8,327 bases of DNA from Candidatus Aminicenantota bacterium (GTDB lineage Bacteria; Acidobacteriota; Aminicenantia; Aminicenantales; UBA8522), in NCBI GenBank assembly GCA_003524335.1, contig DQHV01000022.1, forward strand, positions 1-8,327. Reading direction: 5' to 3'. This document shows positions 6,119-8,327 of this stretch, one piece after another. Below the pieces are notes generated by a model. The model did no database searches. It had not been told where the DNA came from and saw only the letters and a program-made list of their open reading frames with translations. Every line of letters begins with the position of its first letter. The first letter of the stretch is position 1. The translations under genes and the position numbers were made by a program.

Positions 6119-6838
6119 ATGGCTCGCCCAAAGCCGGCTTACACGCGCGTTCTTCTCAAGCTGTCGGGGGAAGCCCTGCTGGGCAAGCTGTCCTACGGAA
6201 TCGATTTCGATCGGGCCCTGAGTATCGCCCAGGAGATCAAGGAAGTCCACGACCTGGGCGTCCAGGTCGCCATCATGATCGGCGGGGGGAATATCTTTCG
6301 CGGCATCCGCGGCACCGCGGCCGGATTGGACCGGGCGGCCGCCGACCAGATGGGATTGTTGGCCACGGTCATCAACGGCATCGCCCTCCAGGAAGCCCTG
6401 GAGAAAGCCGGCCTGTTCTGCCGCCATGTCTCGGCCATCGAGATCAAAGCCCTGGCCGAGCCCTTCATCCGGCGCCGGATTATCCGCCACCTGGAAAAGG
6501 ACCGGATCGTTGTCTTCAGCGCCGGCATCGGGAGCCCCTATTTCACCACCGACACGGCCGCTGCCCTGCGGGCGCTCGAGATCAGAGCCCAGGTGATCAT
6601 GAAGGCCACCAAGGTGGACGGGGTTTACAGCGCCGACCCGATGCTTGATAAGTCGGCTAAGAAATTTCCGACTATCCACTATATCGATGTCATCAAAAAA
6701 GGCCTCAAGGTCATGGATTCAACCGCCATATCTCTGTGCAAAGACAATAACCTGCCTATCCTCGTGTTCAACCTGAACAGGCGCGGTAACATCAAGAGGG
6801 CCGTCCTGGGCGAGAAAGTGGGGACTCTGGTCTATTAG
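6119..6838 (+). CDS. pyrH: UMP kinase
   Basis: Hexameric amino-acid-kinase-fold enzyme that phosphorylates UMP to UDP with ATP, in pyrimidine nucleotide synthesis in the cytoplasm. It has 239 residues. Motifs are LLKLSGEAL (12-20), IGGGNIFRG (54-62), [12 protein letters not shown] (77-88), [14 protein letters not shown] (142-155), [14 protein letters not shown] (161-174), [20 protein letters not shown] (199-218) and the glycine-containing C-terminus. The UMP-contacting loop reads [12 protein letters not shown], whereas E. coli and many others have SAGTGNPFFTTD, so the Thr and Asn positions are changed. The open frame extends back into tsf, but the preceding residues have no family resemblance, and ATG at 6119 gives the normal N-terminus. 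Only a weak AAGAG (6103-6107) lies upstream, and the gap to the tsf stop is 7 nt, so translation is probably coupled to tsf. The tsf-pyrH-frr order is standard. Confidence 0.97.
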   Translation: MARPKPAYTRVLLKLSGEALLGKLSYGIDFDRALSIAQEIKEVHDLGVQVAIMIGGGNIFRGIRGTAAGLDRAAADQMGLLATVINGIALQEALEKAGLFCRHVSAIEIKALAEPFIRRRIIRHLEKDRIVVFSAGIGSPYFTTDTAAALRALEIRAQVIMKATKVDGVYSADPMLDKSAKKFPTIHYIDVIKKGLKVMDSTAISLCKDNNLPILVFNLNRRGNIKRAVLGEKVGTLVY

Positions 6839-6850
6839 GGGAGGGAACAG

Positions 6851-7408
6851 ATGGTCAAAGGCGTTCTGAAGGCTCTCGAGGGCAAGATGAAGGTCTCGGC
6901 CGACCACTTCCGAAAGGACCTCAGCAAGGTGAGGACCGGCCGGGCCAACCTCAGCCTGTTCGAGGACCTCAAGGTGGAATACTACGGGACGCTGACTCCG
7001 GTCAACCAGTTGGCCAGCCTGGGCATACCGGACCCGACCCTCATCACCGTCCAGCCCTGGGATCCCACGCTTCTCGAGCCCATCGACAAGGCCATCCGCG
7101 CCGCCGACCTGGGATTCAACCCGCTGAACGACGGGAAGACGATCAAGGTTCCGATCCCGCCCCTCGATGACGAGAGACGCCGGGAGATGGCCAAGAAGAT
7201 CAAAAAGATGCTCGAGGACGAGAAGACGGCCCTCCGCAACATGCGCCGTGAAAGCAAGGAGCAGATCGAGCAGCTCGAGAAGGACAAGAAGGTCACCGAG
7301 GATGACAAGTTCAACGGTCTGGAGCTGCTCCAGAAAGTCATCGACGATTATTCCAAGAAGATCGACGAGATCGCCGCGGCCAAGGAAAAAGAGATCCTCG
7401 AGCGCTGA
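6851..7408 (+). CDS. frr: Ribosome recycling factor
   Basis: Tilted, L-shaped protein that acts with EF-G after termination to split the ribosome from mRNA. The 185 residues are the normal size. Domain I helix 1 carries VRTGRAN (27-33); the small beta domain II (about 35-105) contains EYYGTLTPVNQLA, TLITVQPWD and GKTIKVPIPPL; and the long helices return with RREMAKKIKKMLEDEKTALRNMRRESKEQI (110-139), including the conserved Arg residues of RNMRR. The end, YSKKIDEIAAAKEKEILE, is typical. GGGGAGGGA (6838-6846) precedes the ATG at ideal distance. It is the last gene of the rplM operon. In many bacteria uppS, cdsA and dxr follow frr, but here a convergent gene begins 34 nt later. Confidence 0.98.
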   Translation: MVKGVLKALEGKMKVSADHFRKDLSKVRTGRANLSLFEDLKVEYYGTLTPVNQLASLGIPDPTLITVQPWDPTLLEPIDKAIRAADLGFNPLNDGKTIKVPIPPLDDERRREMAKKIKKMLEDEKTALRNMRRESKEQIEQLEKDKKVTEDDKFNGLELLQKVIDDYSKKIDEIAAAKEKEILER

Positions 7409-7442
7409 GAGCTCGTCCCCCCTAAATAAAACCCCTTCCTGT

Positions 7443-8327
7443 TTAGACCTTTCTCTTCAGCCAGTTCTCCCTGGTGCCGAACTTCGTCCGGATGGTCACG
7501 CCCCAGCCGATGACGCTCAGACAGAACGAAAAAAGAAAACCCAGGATGGGGATGAATTTGATAAAGCTGACGACGACGAGCCCGATGACGACCGCCGCGG
7601 CGGGGGCCGGGCTCCGGTGGCCGAAGGACTTGCCCAGGCTCTCCCCAAAATAGTAAAAGAGCGCCACTTGGCCGAAGATCTTGACCGCCAGTCCGATGGC
7701 TCCCAGAATCAGCAGGAACGGGATTCCGATGAGGACGAGGGACAGGAGGCCGAAGACGAGGACCAGCCCGCCGAAGAGGATGACGGCGACAAACCCGGTC
7801 CCCACGACCGGCCAGAAGGCGGACCGGATTTGTGAGGAAGCCAGAGACAACTGGCGGGGAAAGAGGGAGGCCACGACCAGGCCGATGAGCAGCCAAACGA
7901 AAAACCCGATCAGCTTGATGATCAGGATGAGCGGGATCAAGGGGAAGGAAAAGATGCCCCCGCTGAAGAGCTTGGCGATGGCCTCTCCGCCCTTGAAATA
8001 AACAGTATCCTTCTCGATCACGCAGCCGGGTTCTTTTTGGAGCGTCCCGCCCAGCGAGACAACGTCGCCCTTGACCACTGCGGTCGCCTTGAGCGTGATG
8101 GCCGACCCGATTCCGGCGACCGAATCGCCGACTTCACCGCTCAGGGTAATCGATCCGCCGAAGACGACGATGTTTTCTCTCACCCTGCCCTCGACGGTGA
8201 CGTGTCCGCCGAAAGAGATGATGCCGTCCTGGACCTCGCCCTTGGCGACGAAGACATCTTCTTTGACGCTGATGTCCTGGGTGCCGCGGAGCGGGAGCAG
8301 AGCCCCGGCCAGGAAGAGCGCGAGGAA
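7443..8327 (-). CDS. Secreted/membrane protein with bactofilin-like beta repeats and four membrane segments (5' end outside window)
   Basis: The reading frame is open to the window edge (294 residues visible). The first residues (FLALFLAGALLPLRG) look like the end of a signal peptide, so the true start is probably a few codons outside. Residues about 20-115 form short beta-type repeats of about 17 residues, with the pattern V-x(3)-I-x-x-F-G-G-x-[VI]-T-[VL]-x-G (E31-G47, R48-G64, then looser copies). This resembles the polymer-forming domain of bactofilins. Residues 116-290 hold roughly four hydrophobic membrane segments (about 128-157, 170-200, 200-224 and 243-276), rich in Gly, Ile, Leu and Phe. 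A basic tail, RENWLKRKV, ends the protein. Cytoplasmic bactofilins lack this architecture; here the repeats should lie outside the cytoplasm. An internal GTG at 8181-8183 is not the start, because the repeat pattern continues upstream of it. The function is unknown. Confidence 0.85.
   Translation of the reverse strand, partial: FLALFLAGALLPLRGTQDISVKEDVFVAKGEVQDGIISFGGHVTVEGRVRENIVVFGGSITLSGEVGDSVAGIGSAITLKATAVVKGDVVSLGGTLQKEPGCVIEKDTVYFKGGEAIAKLFSGGIFSFPLIPLILIIKLIGFFVWLLIGLVVASLFPRQLSLASSQIRSAFWPVVGTGFVAVILFGGLVLVFGLLSLVLIGIPFLLILGAIGLAVKIFGQVALFYYFGESLGKSFGHRSPAPAAAVVIGLVVVSFIKFIPILGFLFSFCLSVIGWGVTIRTKFGTRENWLKRKV

Noticed and set aside
5173..6120. Minus-strand open frame (315 codons) across the end of rpsB, tsf and the tsf-pyrH junction
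   Set aside because: It is the mirror of certain genes, its Leu/Asp/Gly-rich composition is typical of antisense translation, and it has no start context.
7399..7415. Hairpin CGAGC/GCTCG at the frr stop codon as a terminator
   Set aside because: The stem is 5 bp and is followed by a C run, with no T tract on either strand. I found no convincing terminator between the convergent genes.

Overview
The window is an ordinary stretch of bacterial chromosome, GC-rich and almost fully coding. It carries ten genes: eight complete and one cut at each edge. I see no phage, transposon, CRISPR array, rRNA, tRNA or defence system. I did not find an undescribed multi-gene system. The points worth a second look are two poorly characterised envelope proteins (a TPR lipoprotein and a beta-repeat membrane protein), a GerMN protein paired with an amidase, and departures from consensus in Der and UMP kinase.

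Layout. (1) Positions 2-2662 (+): the end of a periplasmic cell-wall amidase, a membrane-anchored GerMN-domain protein that overlaps it by 4 nt, and the ribosome-assembly GTPase Der 13 nt later. This looks like one transcription unit whose promoter lies upstream of the window. (2) Positions 2659-3737 (+): a TPR lipoprotein of unknown function, with its own likely promoter overlapping the der stop codon and a possible short terminator at its end. (3) Positions 3761-7408 (+): a good sigma70-type promoter followed by six tightly packed genes, rplM-rpsI-rpsB-tsf-pyrH-frr, with gaps of 7-27 nt. They encode ribosomal proteins L13, S9 and S2, elongation factor Ts, UMP kinase and the ribosome recycling factor. 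(4) Positions 7443-8327 (-): a convergent gene for a secreted or membrane protein with bactofilin-like short beta repeats and about four membrane segments. Its N-terminus lies just beyond the window.

Organism. A lipoprotein with a lipobox, a periplasmic amidase and the high GC content suggest a diderm. Fusion of the rplM-rpsI pair to rpsB-tsf-pyrH-frr and the short (198 aa) EF-Ts fit several deep lineages. My best guess is Acidobacteriota or a relative such as Aminicenantota, from gene order and protein style only, with low confidence.

How the genes fit together. Region 3 couples ribosome building (L13, S9, S2), elongation (EF-Ts), recycling (RRF) and pyrimidine nucleotide supply (PyrH). Der, just upstream, also serves 50S maturation, so much of the window concerns translation. 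The flanking genes act in the envelope.
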